This document shows, one piece after another, positions 23,484 to 37,000 of a stretch of DNA of 64,000 nt. Numbering within the stretch: the first letter of the stretch is position 1; each line of letters begins with the position of its first letter. Origin of the DNA: Paulownia fortunei. Lineage: Eukaryota > Streptophyta > Magnoliopsida > Lamiales > Paulowniaceae. A program made the position numbers and the translations under genes. Below the pieces are notes generated by a model. That model saw nothing but the letters and a program-made list of their open reading frames with translations, did not search any database and was not told the DNA's origin. Location: positions 23,280,509-23,344,508 of the forward strand of contig CM033112.1 in the NCBI GenBank assembly GCA_019321725.1, in the 5' to 3' direction.

Positions 23484-26400
23484 ATGGGGATCTCGTTTAA
23501 GGTTTCCAAAACCGGTAAGAGGTTTCACCCGAAACCGCTACCGCCCGACGCCGCCTCTTTTCATGTAGAAGACAAAGAATCAGACGACGTTGTAATTGCT
23601 GCCTCGAAGAAGAAAAGTGATACCATTTCGTTTTCTACTCGGAAGATGGTGGTACTCACTAATTTTCTCTTTTTTGTTTAAAAAAATAATTGGCTTCACT
23701 TTATATGCAAATGCATATAGCAATTATAAAGGTTGAGTCTTTTTGATGTAAATCATGAAATTGTTTAATTACCTTTTCATATGTAAGAAATATTGGAGAA
23801 TTATCTTTTATGGTGAATGTTTTGGTTTAATTTGATGCGGTGTCTGTTGAGGCTTAAAATTTAGAACGAGCTTTCGAATAGCAGTTATTTTTGCTTGTTT
23901 GCTTCTTCGAGGACCATTTTTTATTTTATTGTGTGTGTGTGGCAAATGATTAGGGGCGTTTGTATAATTTTTTAATATTGAGAGTAAGGAGAGGCCAATT
24001 AGAAAAAAAGGCATTGCTGAAATGTTATTGGATTGTTTTATTGCTTAATTTAAACTTTTTTTTTTTTTTTAAAAGATGATGAACTCTGTTTTAGCCCAGT
24101 GAGAAAAAGGCTATTGCTGAAGTTCTATTGCCTTTTTCGGGTAATGAATTCTATTTTTTTTGTTATAGGGAGAGGCTAGTGAGAACAAGGGAATTGCTGA
24201 AATCTCTGGTAAGTGAATGCCCTCTTAAATATATAGTCAGGAATTGAATCCCCCCACCCTCCTGAAATATTTTGCTTCTTAGAATGGTAGTGTTACCTCT
24301 TGTGACTTTTTCCCTCTTTGTTCTTTCCCAGATAATGAAGTTTCATTCACTCTAAGCCTTTTTCCTGATGGATATTCGATCGCGAAACCTATGGAGGTTT
24401 GTTGTTCATCACTTTAAGTTGAATCCATGAAAGTAGTTAAAGCGGCCATGTGAAAAAATGGGATTTTTTTGGCTAAAGTTATAAATTATGAGTTGCTTGA
24501 CTCTGTTTATGAATTTTCAGAATGAATCTGGACGTCAGACTTCTATCGATGTACCAAAATTTTTGCATCCATATGATAGAGCATCTGAGACTCTGTTTTC
24601 GGTAGGTTTTACAGTTTGTATCTCTATTCTACATGAATTTAAGCTCACTGCATATCTTATGCTTTGTTTATGGCTGGTTGCGGTTGACCATGGGTTGAAA
24701 AGTTAATGTTAATTCCACTATCACAAACTCATATCATTTGAAGCTTACAAAGTAAGCTGATTGATTCTTGCACACCTGTTAAAAACCCTGAAAATGCACG
24801 GAACACTGTTTTTGACAAGTTTCTATTGACCATGCATTGCTAATTTAGTGAAAATTCTTGATGGACTACCATGTCCTACTATACTTATCACATCAGCTAT
24901 GGGGTTTTCAACTTACTTTATTGCTTGAAAATTCTGAAATTTGATAAAATGACTTTGCTAACTAGAGCTGCTTTCATGGTTACCTTATCAATAGAATGCT
25001 ACGAGTATGGGGTTGGACCCTAGTGCTATAGATCATATCCTACTCAACTATTCTCCATTAATATTTGTTTGGTGTTGGCTACAAGAATCTTGTTTCCCTC
25101 CTTTGCTCTTAACTGCTGTCTCCAAAGTTAAAACTACAAAGATCCATATTTTACGTAATCAATTTAGTCTATATTTCTTTTATGTTTACCCCTAATATCA
25201 ACTGTATACTTTCCTTATTGATTAATCTATCAACCTTGTTGAATGTTGACTAACAGACTGAACAAATTCAATTTGTCACCCTTGCAGTTTATCTTAAGTT
25301 TCACTTTGACTTGTACATAAGTCTGCTCATTTCATATTCTACCACTTCTAACTGTATAGTTTTCTTAACAGAATCATCTCTGTCATACTCAGTTTATCTA
25401 GATGTCCATCGGTAACTCTTGCACAAGAAACATTAAATTTGATACTTCGTTCTTGTGAAACAAGCAAGCCTAACGCTATGTTAACATAGATATAAATATG
25501 GGATTTGTAACCAAGAGAGGAAGATAATTGGATGTGTATTTCAAATTTCATGTTTGGTATCAACAAAAATTTTAAGGATTTGGAATCAATTACTCACTCC
25601 TTTGGTACTTAATTTTTTTTTTAATAAGGAGAAACTTGTAAAGTCTTTTTGTTAGTTATAAACCCAAATCCCACAGTTTTCAGTGGGATTTCAGTTGAAT
25701 AAAGACTTCCAGTCAAATCCCTCAAATCCAAACTTATTTCTAAATGTATTCATTCTGAACATCTAAATTGGGATTTACAGTTCCAAATCCCATCAATTCT
25801 AGGTTTCCAAATACACTGAGTATTCAAATATTCACATTAGGTACTTCATGACCTCCATTTCTATATATCCCTGGAAGCATTTCTACATTGACAAGAATTA
25901 CATTCTAGTACTGAGTGTTAGACTAATTTTGCATCCTTTTGTTTCAAGATGGTCTCTCCAAATTCCAATCAAGATATATTCCCTGTTCTCATCCACCAAA
26001 CTCCACAAGAAGCATATTGCAGGAGACTTCATCTTCTATGCCTCTGGTTAATTCATCCATCACTAAAGTACACCGGACTGTTGATCTCGATATCTTCCCT
26101 TGCATTCAGTGTTTATGTGGTGATAGCCTCTTCATACAGATGCCTAACATCATATACCCAGTTTTAACTGTCTTTCCAAAACCCATGTTAATACATCTGT
26201 ATGGAACTCCATATACATTTCTTAACAAATGAAGATCTCATTAAAATTGTTTATTTCATCGAGCCACTCCATTAATCTGATTTAACACATAAAAACTTTG
26301 GCGGTCAATCTCTGAAACATAGAGCCAAATTATTTCTTTGAAACTGTTGTTTCAAGCTTAAACAGTCTCTCAGCCATTTTTGCCTTAACCTTCATTCCAT

Positions 26401-29400
26401 GATTCATGAACTTGATGCCAGAGAATTTTTCTCTGTACTGTATGTCTCCCCTATATTTACATACTGAGATTAGTATGCTCTTCCCTTGTCTTTTAATTAG
26501 AATGAATTTTGTAAATAACTTTGTTAACCAAGACAATCCACCTTCTTTGGGTCACTTTCAACCCTTCTTTGTTAAATTTTGAACAAGTTTTCCTTGGAAA
26601 CTCTTGCTGCCAGGATGAATTGCATACTTCACGGCTCATGCAGCTATTTCAAATACATTAATACTAAAGATGGAACAATGATCTCTTTATAGAAAGAGAG
26701 TTTATCCCATACGTAGCAAAAAACTTTTGTTGTATGAAAACAACATCATTTTCTTCATCTGCTAGGATCTTTTTTATTGCTGGTGCACTCTACTCTTTGC
26801 CACTCTGTGGTATATGCTTTCTCTCGTGTTAATTAGTTTATCTTATATATGCATTTTTTTCATTGGAAGGCAATTGAGTCTGGGCGATTGCCGGGAGACA
26901 TTCTGGATGATATACCATGCAAATACGTCGATGGGACACTTGTCTGCGAGGTAAGTTATCTGAATTTCAATCTAGTATACTTAATCACATTTTTGAGAAG
27001 CTGTGTTATCTTAACTAAAATCACTGGGAAAGAATTCTTGATTTGAAAATGCTATTAAGCGAAGCATAGAAAGATATGAATAAATTCTGATCCATTAATT
27101 TATTGATGATTCAATGTTCTGGTCGAGATACATTGGAAGACTACCTATCTACTCAAAGGAATATTGGAAAGAATGCCGAAGTCTGTTCATTGTATCTAGC
27201 TGTCCATTTTGCATGTTCTGCTTTTTATCCATTGGATCTATGCCAAAAAACTCTCTCTTAATAATTGTTTTTAGCATTTTTGTCTTTGTCCTTGTTTCTA
27301 CTTAAGCTTTTGAAAATTTGTACATTACCTCCACATTTCACCTTCCAAACATAATCCTCTTTTGCCATTTCCTCCTTCACGTTTCACCCCAATTGCTCTC
27401 ATGTTCTTAACTGCTTTTCTGCCCTTTTGGACAACTGATAATTTCTGATTACATACCCTGTCTGCTTCATTTGCGAATTTACATTCTGGCAGTTGATAAA
27501 ATGATTTATAAAAAATGGAATGAGGAGTATAATCAATTCTGTTTTTATATAATTTGTACTGCAGGTGCGAGATTATCGGAACTGCTCTCCTGAAGGACTT
27601 AATGTGGCTTCTGGGGACAGCTCACCCGTCATTAACAGAGTGTGTCTTAGAATGTCACTGGAAAATATAGTGAAGGATATTCCAGCTATTTCAGACAATG
27701 GTTGGACATACGGTGATATGATGGTAAGTGATCCTCTTGTCTCAATCCATGCACTTGAAGAATATTCTTTCTTACCCGAGGTTAATTTACATTTGGGTGA
27801 AGGAAGTGGAGTCCAGGATTTTGAAGGCCCTACAACCACAACTTTGTCTAGATCCAATTCCACAGCTGGACAGACTCTCTGACAACCCAGTTCCCACTAA
27901 AGTTTGTATATGAATCTTAATTTTTCTTGTTATAATGATATGGATTTCATGTTTTTGACCTTTGGCCTTCCTTTATTTTCAGTTAAATTTAGAACTACGC
28001 AGCATGCGAAGGAAAAGATTGAGGCAGATTCCAGAAGTTGCTGTGTCCTCAAATAATATCCATGGGAAAAAGGTATGTCTTGATAGAGTTCCGGAAAGCT
28101 CAAGGTTGGGAGACTCAGGATCTTTAGTGCAGCAACCAGCCTATGAGAATTTGAACACTCAAAATAATGTTTCAAGCACTATGCTTCCACTAAGGAACAA
28201 CAGCTTTGGATCGGATGGCTCTCTTCTGGCATCGCCTCTGGCATCTCACCAGTCAAAATATCCAATTGGGCTTGGGAGCCCAAGAATGATGAAGGATCAG
28301 CGGTCAGGAGCTCTTTTGAATGCATCTGTAGCTTCTCCTGGTGGGCAGGATATGATGATTCCTTTTACTGATAATGGTGCTGCTTCTATTCATGGTAAGA
28401 GAGAGAATCAAGATGGGCAATCGTCTCCACTTACCAACAAGAAGGCTAGACTTATGCATACAGGTGCTGATGGGAATCTACAGCATTTAGGACCACAAAT
28501 AGACAACTTACATGGATCCGAATTACACTGGAAGAACACACTAATGCAACAGCAGTCAATTGGAAGAGGAATTCAGTATGCTAACAATGGTTTGCAAAAG
28601 TTTTCCCAGCAGGTGTTTGAAGGAGGTCTAAATCAAGAAGGGGGGCCAATGCCATTCACTATTGGACAACAAGGAATAAGATACAACTTAAAGGAAGAAC
28701 CAGTTGAGACAGAGAGATTGGACAAACCAGAGCTCAGTCGTATGACCATGGGAGAATCAGAATTAACCAATATTGATCCCCAGCAGTCACGATTGCAGCA
28801 AAGAATGCCACATCAGTTCATGAGATCAAGTTTCCCTCAAACTCCATGGAACAATCTTGGTCAGCCTCTTGATAATAATGCTAGAAAGGAGGATTCATTT
28901 CAGAAGAGAAAATTAGTTCAAAGTCCTCATGTTTCTGCTGGAGGCTTACCTCAATCTCCACTGTCATCAAAATCTGGAGAATTTTCGAGTGGTTCAATTG
29001 GACATCAATTTGGAGCAGTTGTGACTAGTGGACTTGTATCATCTCAAAAGGAGAAATCTGCAGTCACATCTGTTCCTTCTGTTGGTGTTGGTGGCAACCC
29101 ATCTTTCACCTCAAGTGCTAATGATTCCATGCAGCGGCAAAACCTGGCACAGGCATCTGCTAAACGCAGGTCTAATTCTCTTCCTAAAACACCTGCAATA
29201 AGTGGAGTTGGTTCTCCAGCAAGTGTTAGCAATATGAGCGTACCAATAAATGCAAACAGCCCTCCTGTTGGATCTCAACCTTTGGGTGATCAAACCATGC
29301 TTGAGAGATTCTCGAAGATAGAAGTGGTGACTATGAGGTATTTCTGTCAATCAAGCCGCCTCTTCAGCATTTTGACATTTAGTTTTCTATCCACCATATT

Positions 29401-32400
29401 GTTTAAATTCATGGACATCAAATTTATATCCGTATCATATTTTTGGATAAATCTAATACCATTTGGGTGGTTGAATTGGCAATATGAGCTTGACTACAGG
29501 GGCTTTCCATTAGCTTTGATCCTTGTGTGCATGAGAGTAAGGAGACTTACTAATTCAGTAATGGAGTTCTAATGGTTATATATTCCTATTATGGCTTCTT
29601 GTGATTTTTAACATTTAGAATTGTCTAGATAGGTTAAATTATGTTCTAAAATGTATTTTTGTCTCGAATTCTTCGTTCAATGTTAGGAGCAGTGTAATCT
29701 CATTTTGTTTCTTATGCATGTTATCTTTTCATGTTACAGGTGTCAGCTTAACTGCAAAAAAAGTAAGGTAGATGAGTATCCTATCAGGAAGCCTAATGCA
29801 TATTCTGCTCAACAGCTGGTGTCTCATCTCTCCAGTGATTCAAACAATGAGAATTTGAAAGATGAAACATGTAAAATGCCATTGTCAAAGTCCCTGGTAG
29901 GTGGCAACATGAATGTTTGCAAGACCAGGATCTTGAACTTTATCCAGACAGAGCGCATTATTCAAGGTGTGTTGAGTTCAAAGTTTTAATATAATACCTC
30001 TTGGTTATATTTAGCTGATCCTCGCAATTGGTATCTATCAGGTAATAGCTTCCAATTAGTTCCAAAGGCAAGAACTAGGATGATCATGTCAGAGAAACCA
30101 AATGATGGTGCTGTAGCAATTCATATTGGAGAAATAGAGGATGCTGAATACTTGGCTGCAGAGGATTACCTTCCAACATTGCCAAATACTGTGAGTTTGT
30201 GCATTTGCTGGTCTGCTCTGGTGCATGGGATAGTTAACGACGAAGACATTTTGTTGTTTCAAATATCAATTTTCAATTATTACTCAAATGCTCAAATTTT
30301 GTGTTGAAAAACTTACATGCAAGAATACCTTAAGTGTTCTCTTTTCTCTCTTAATAACACCTACCTTTTTTTTTCTTTCTTGGTAAGGTATATATATCCA
30401 GCCCTTAAAACCAATGGCCTCTTTTGCCTTATATGAATCTAAATGGGTGGTATTATGTTTTTCGTATCCATTTTGAAAATTATCTAGTTTCTAGCATTTA
30501 ACAAATGAAGTCAGATGTATCAAGTGTGCCTTTAGGAACAAATTCTTTCTTTAGATGCCCTCTCAACTTGAAATAAATCTTTTTTCTAAAATGAAGAAAA
30601 GAGAGAAATAAAAGATTAAGCATGAGAGGAAGAGAAGAAGTTGACAACTTGAAAAGAACATAGATAAAGCCAGAGATGCCTCCTCAGTTATGCACACTCA
30701 CACACATCAAGGGAGACAGGGAGAGACATTTCATTGAATACCTTCCTGTAGTTATTGATTTATGATTGTTTGGTGCAAGGGAGGATTGGACAGGATAGAG
30801 TTTATGGAAAAGAGAAATTTACTCTCTTGTTTGGTTGGAAGGCTTTTATTATGAATTTTCAAGAGCTTATGGCATACTTTTAATAAATATTAGTGAAAAT
30901 TTCTTAAAAAGTTGGTTGTCCTAATTTCCTCATGCTAAACAAGGTAAAACTGGCTTCCCTACCATAAGAGATGGAATATCTGATTGTACTTTCTATTTTT
31001 TTTCTGCTCATTCCAGATGCCTTCCTGTTAAACCGAAAATAGCCATGTTTTATACTCAAAATGAGAACCTATGAAGATGATTCTATACATGAAGCTTCTT
31101 GTTTCTGTAATTAGTTATATTAACTGAATTTAATATAAGTTCAAGACACATGAGGGCTCTTTGAGATTTCGACTTGTGATCAATCCATAGATACCAATAG
31201 AAAATAAAGAGGCACTTAAAACAAGTATGTATTTGAGCATCATTAACCAACTCCTTATCAATCTTGAATTCATTTCAATCTGAACAATAATTCAATCCAT
31301 TTGATTCTAATATTTGTTTAATGTTGCTTACACATGCCATTCAACTCCTGCAGTACATTGCCGATCTACTTGCAGCACAGTTCTGTTCACTGGTATGTTG
31401 GCACTGTCTATTTATGAATTGTTAATTAGCATTTATTTGTCATTGCTGCTTAAATTTAGTTAATAATATATACTTGAGCAGATGGTACGTGAAGGATATC
31501 ACGTGGAGGATCATCTCCAACCAAAACCAGTTCGAATGAATCCTGCCTCAGTCGGCCAACTTAATCCCCCAGGTATTCCTCCCGGTAGTGCAACATCTGA
31601 GATGCAGCAGTTTTCTGAAGGTGTTTCTATTCAGCCCTCCAATGATATTGCCAAACCTAGTACAAGTGGTAATGCACCTGTAAACTCACCACAGAATGTG
31701 CAAGGCCCCAGGATGCTACCTCCAGGAAATACTCAGGCAATCCAAATGTCTCAAGGACTCTTGCCTGGTGTTTCAATGGCTTCTAGACCTCAGCAGCCTG
31801 AACAACTGCCACCTCTGCAGCAGCAGCAACCACAACAGCAACAGCAGCATCCCCAGTTCCAAAGATCACCTATGATGCTTCCAGCTAATTCAATGCAACA
31901 TCTGAACAATATAGCTCAGAATGCAAATATGCAGTTGGGTCCTCATATGACAAACAAACCTTCACCTCTCCAACTTCAGCTGTTGCAACAGCAGCAGCAA
32001 CCACAATTGCTTCAACCGCAACAGCAGCAGCAGCAGCAGCCAACAATGCAGAGAAAAATGATGCCTGGCCTTGTTGGAACTGTTGGCATGGGCAATATTG
32101 GGAATAATATGGTTGGGCTTGGAGGCTTGGGCAATGTCATGGGAATAGGGGGTGCAAGGGGGGTGGGTGGAACTGGTATTTCTGCACCGATGGGGCCAAT
32201 CTCAAGCATAGGAAACATGAACCAGAACCCCATGAATCTGAGTTCGGCTTCAAATATTACCAATGCTATTCGATCTGGGACGCTTACACCAGCGCAAGCT
32301 GCTTTCATGAAGCTGAGGATAGCACAGAACAGATCAAATATGTTGGGGAGCCCTCAATCAAGTATTGGAGGCATGCCTGGAGCTAGACAGATGCATCCAG

Positions 32401-32525
32401 GATCTGCTGGTCTTTCAATGCTGGGCCCTGCTCTGAACCGAGCCAATATCAGCCAGATGCAGCGTACAGCTATGGGGCAAATGGGTCCGCCAAAGTTGAT
32501 GCCAGGAATGAATATTTACATGAAC

Positions 32526-32557
<32 letters not shown>

Positions 32558-32996
32558 ACAACTTCAGCAACAGCAACAGCAGCAGTTGCACTTGCAACAG
32601 CAGCAACAGATGCAGCTACAACAGCAGCAACAGATGCAACAACAGCAGCTACAGCAGCAGCAAGAAACAACATCACCACTGCAAGCTGTTGTTTCACCTC
32701 CACAAGTGGGTTCACCATCAAGCATGGGAATGCCCCATCAAATGAATCAATCACATCAGCAGCAGCAGCAGCAACCACAACAACAGCAGGCTAGTCCCCA
32801 GCAGATAAGCCAGAGAACTCCAATGAGCCCACAACTGAGTTCAGGGACCATTCACCCAATGACTGCTGGCAATCCAGAAGCTTGTCCAGCAAGCCCTCAG
32901 TTGAGTTCGCAGACTTTGGGCTCAGTTGGTAGTATCACCAATTCTCCAATGGAACTGCAAGGTGTGAATAAAAGTAACTCTGTAAATAATGCTTAG
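23484..32996 (+). CDS. PHL: PHL-type Gln-rich flowering-time co-regulator
   Basis: Twelve exons give about 1324 residues: 23484-23648 (or 23651), 24169-24208, 24332-24396, 24521-24601, 26870-26950, 27565-27723, 27803-27901, 27983-29337, 29740-29966, 30042-30190, 31354-31392, 31482-32996. PHYTOCHROME-DEPENDENT LATE-FLOWERING of Arabidopsis (about 1.3 kb of codons) binds phyB and CONSTANS in the nucleus and promotes flowering. Matching features are the start [64 protein letters not shown] (the Spt20-like block, within residues 70-200) and [15 protein letters not shown]. The middle is Ser/Pro/Asn-rich; the last exon is Gln/Met/Gly-rich with polyQ near residues 1170-1230. No enzyme motif is present. 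The frame is intact throughout. Intron 4 (2.27 kb) carries a LINE fragment. Confidence 0.9.
23980..24140 (+). repeat. Two decayed copies of exon 2 in intron 1 of the PHL-type gene
   Basis: Around 23990-24030 the sequence reads [13 protein letters not shown] and around 24097-24130 [11 protein letters not shown], each closely resembling exon 2 (24169-24208), which reads [13 protein letters not shown]. The DNA shares GARAARRGSWATTGCTGAA-like words at all three places. The first copy lacks an AG acceptor at the matching place, and neither has the GTAAGT donor of exon 2, so they look like relics of a local exon duplication. Confidence 0.65.
25600..26570 (-). mobile_element. LINE (L1-type) reverse-transcriptase fragment in PHL intron 4
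   Basis: On the minus strand, 26330-26536 encodes [30 protein letters not shown] and [13 protein letters not shown], typical of the plant LINE RT fingers (usual forms: YKNKGDIQ, YRGIKLMSHTMK, ETTVSENQFGF). Lower coordinates continue, with frame changes and stops, into [22 protein letters not shown] and [14 protein letters not shown], the last matching the segment before the FADD catalytic box. The FADD box is degraded. The ends are not defined; the fragment is antisense to the host gene. Confidence 0.75.
32523..32790 (+). repeat. CAG/CAA tracts encoding polyglutamine
   Basis: Mixed CAG and CAA codons encode runs of up to about a dozen Gln interspersed with Leu, His and Met in the last exon of the PHL-type gene. 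A shorter cluster lies at 31818-31850 and another at 31985-32041. Mixing of the two codons suggests long-standing selection for Gln rather than pure microsatellite slippage. Confidence 0.85.
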
Positions 32997-34072
32997 TGAT
33001 CATCAGCTGCTTGATCTTCAAAATTTGGTTGTCATCTGTTCTGGTCCAAGCTTGCCCTTCTATAATGTTGTCTCACAAGTAGAACGGGTTCGAGATACAA
33101 GGCAACTCGTATATACTTGGATAAAGATAAGTTCAAACAGAACTGTGAGCGTTGATAATTGCTTGTGTCTGCTACTGAATAAATCATACATGAAGAAGCC
33201 CTGTCCAATGGGAGGAAGTACATAATTTCTTTCCTCTTCAACTTTAAGCTTGTAAGTGATATTAGTGATAATAATTTATGTTTTTTGTTGTTGTATGTGA
33301 AGCAAAGGTTGCCATCTTGTCCTTTTCTTGTGTTGGACTAGGATGTTTGTCTTCTGGATTTATTTGTTTTAAGTAGCCTCAGACAGATGAAACAGTTTCA
33401 CCTCAACCAGTGTTGCTTGTATGATTTTGTTGAAGCTATCTAATACGCAACTCTGATGAAAATCTTTGGGTCAGGATTTATAAGTCTAGTATTTATTTAT
33501 ATTTTTGCAGTTTATTTTATTGACTCCATTTTTAGGTCAATAATGAGAAAATTATTAGTTATTGTAGCAGTGTGAAAAATTAAAAATAAGAAGCAATCAT
33601 ATATTTTTAGTACCCAAACATGTTTCTTGTATTGTTGAATTATCTATTTTTGAGAAGTTCTGTTAATTTTTATGAAAATATGAATTGATACTGATCAAGC
33701 ATCAGCGTTAAATAGAAATCACTTGTTCTCCCTACCATGCATTCTTAATCCCTAAGTAATGCCCCCACTAGTCCTTGAAGACTGCTTTATTTTAAGAGAT
33801 TTTTTTGTTTTTGGTCCAGAAGAAGAGGAGAGTTCTATGGTCAAGCTGCCTTTGCATAAAATAATAATACAAACTAGTAATATTAGTTATTCATTTAGAG
33901 CCTTTCCTTGATGTCAATATGAAGAGATTCTACAACTGTGCAAGCAGATTGTAGTATTTCTCATCACTCACGGTTAACTTGACTACAATTATTGATACCA
34001 CAAGTTACAGAGGTGCATTTCATACTACTTTCTGAACAGGAAAAAACAACCAACGGCAAATGAAACAGAGAA
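32997..34072. other. PHL-type gene 3' UTR and intergenic region
   Basis: The first 350-400 bp is probably the 3' UTR. Nothing else coding is supported; the next locus is on the opposite strand, so this is a tail-to-tail interval. Confidence 0.55.
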
Positions 34073-37000
34073 TTACAGTCTACAATTGAGTCTATCCTGC
34101 TCGGTCCTCACATGGCTTCTAGATATGTCCTTCACAGTGCAGCATCCTGATAGTGCCATGGTGAGCTCAAGCTCATCCTTCAGCATATTGATCACTCGTC
34201 TCACCCCATATTCTCCCATTGCAGCCAAACCATAGATAACTGGTCGTCCAATCTGCAGAATATCGACATATAACACTTATTACTAGCAGATTATCTCTAG
34301 AACTATATAGAGCTTGAATGATCACGTCTTAACACTTTACCATTACAGCTTGTGCACCAAGAGCTAAAGCCTTGAATATATCCATTACCCGCCTCACCCC
34401 TCCATCAAAAAGAACTGGAATTTTCCCTTGCACTGCAAGCACCACCTGCAATCATAAATCATCCCATTGTTATTGTGTTTAGTAGCATAGCAAGAACAAG
34501 TTGTAAACACCACATTGCAACAGGAGCTCAATTTACAATATTTTTGGCTTGACTATAACAGTTAGGAAGTGTTGGTGTACCTTTTCCTATAGGTCAACCC
34601 CAATATTAAATTTATGGACATAGTCGTTACATCGATTACATATATATATGAAGCATAGAAAGGAATAGACAACCTCTTCTAGAACAGTGATAGTGGCCGG
34701 ACTATACTTCCAATGACGAGCTCCATGGTTAGAAACAACAATTCCGGCAACATCTACTTCCAAGGCTCTTAATGCTGCAGAGAGATGGCAAGGCACATTA
34801 ATAGCATAATTGTTGCACTGATGAGAACGCTATGATCCGTCTAACATAAAATGCTCTTGAGCAATGACCTCTGGATGCATGCCAACGGAGCATTTAGAAA
34901 AAGGCTATGAGCTTTTCTTGTTCAAAATACTACATTGAAGTAAAATGGCTTTGACATGTGATATCTTCAAAAAGAGAAATGGAAATGAAGAAATTGATTA
35001 CAATGAAGTTCAATATAATAAAATTTTCTGTCAGATACTATCGAACTTTTTTTCGCCATCACCATAACGTTTTATCTGCCAAAGGTTATCATATGCATGA
35101 GTACAAATTTATTAATAAATTTGATCTTACCCAAAAAATACAAAGGTATGTAGTCAAAGACCTACCATCTTCTTGGGTGAGAACCCCTTAACCAATATTG
35201 GCAAACGTGTAATGGATTTCAACCATACTATGTCCTGGAAAAAGTATTACAAAGACATGTTTGATGAAATGTATAATGATAAGATCTACTGACAAGATTG
35301 CCAATGAAGTTTTTTGAACGTCTTTCACCTCAAATCAGCATCACTTGTAAGGGAAATCACTATAAACAAGCTGTATAATTCATCATATTATCTTAAAAGT
35401 GGCACTGCAAACCGAATGAATAGTGACAAAAATGTAGCAAAGTTTCCACATAAATATTTTCAAGCCATGTTGATGCCCAGGAAGAAATTGCTAGTTTATA
35501 CCTTCCAACACAATGAATCATCAAAAGTCCTAGATGCAAAGGCTTCAATTTTTGAACCCTTATCCTGTACATGGATAAATAATTAATTTATAAACAAAAA
35601 TCACTATGTGAAAGCAGATCTCAAAGTAAATAACTTATTCATGAACATGCAGATGTTGCAGAATATATTCCACAAAAAGTGGGACTTGCCCAAGAGTGCA
35701 ATTACTCTTGCCAATGAATTCTCTCATCTTCTCTATCAAAAATTTCTTCTACTCAGATCTTACAAAGTTTTATGTTCTGTTACCCAGACATATCCATCAA
35801 TATAAGAGTATGATTCAGAACTCTTTATGCTGGTTTTCTTGCAGTTGCACTGTTAATTTGAATTAGTTTGACATTAAATATGTTCCAAGTTTTAGAAAAA
35901 ACTAACTCGCAGTACATGAGACAACAGTCTCCATAAAAATTTGCTCGACGTCCCGCAAGAATGTGGCACTTGCCAGAAGCTTCATAAAAGTACTAATATG
36001 TATGAAACCCTCATCCCACCTGTTGATTTGTTCCATGAAAATTGGGAGTGGAAAAACATCTTTCTAGTCGATGTAATAGACTATAGAATTTGAAGAACTC
36101 CCTTTACTTACAAAGACAACTTCTATTGAAATGAGCCCTTCAAAATTCTTCAACTGAGGCGCAATCATCCTGCAAAGTGATCGTGGATGACTAGGCCAGT
36201 ACAGCAGTAAAAGGATGGCATAATTCTTCCAAATTCGTGAAAAAGAAATGTTAAAAATGGAATAGTAATTGCTAAAGTAGAAAGGAATTCACTTGTTCTT
36301 AATGTCTGCCTCCCTTCGCCCAAGTCTGGGGGCATAAACAGTAAGAATTATAGCCTTAAATCCATTTCTTTCAGCTCTTTGCACCATCAGAGCTGATATT
36401 TCACGCCTTTTGTACACCTGTTTATGTGGACTAAAACATGAATATGTTCTCCAAAATTGCTCGAGGAAATTTCGATAATTCTAAAAAGAACTTAAAATAC
36501 CACAAGAGCTTTAGAGAAATGCATATAATTGGAAGAAACAAACTGCATTGCAGCTGGAAGCAACTTCCTCCACCGTGCATGTTGACATGAAGGATATCGC
36601 CTACAGTGGGGGATAGTATCACCATTTAAGCACCCAAAGCAAAATTGTTGAACAATTATATGAGATGATACCATTATAACGTTTGAGGTGGCCGAAGCTC
36701 TAGCTGTTGTAACTTCCCTAGAATAAATTCAATCTCTAGCTAGAACTAGAACTACTAAAAACATTGATTCAAGGTCATACAATTTTTATACATATTAACC
36801 TTCAGGGTGTGCCAATTGGTGCATGGCTGTCGGGGAAACCATGATGGGGGCTGAGGTTCTGCAACCCATAATAGTTGTTGACATATCTATTCCGCTTATA
36901 TCTATCAGAATTCTTGGATGGATACTGAGTTATACCAGATAGCATGTTAAAAGATGAGTATTACAATGCTAGGAACTTAATGTCACAGGTTTTGGAACTT

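Noticed and set aside
27573..27863. Antisense frame over a PHL exon
   Set aside because: It is the mirror of a conserved sense exon and has no promoter or splice evidence.
32415..32778. Antisense Leu- and Ala-rich frames in the last PHL exon
   Set aside because: They are simply reverse readings of CAG/CAA polyglutamine codons.
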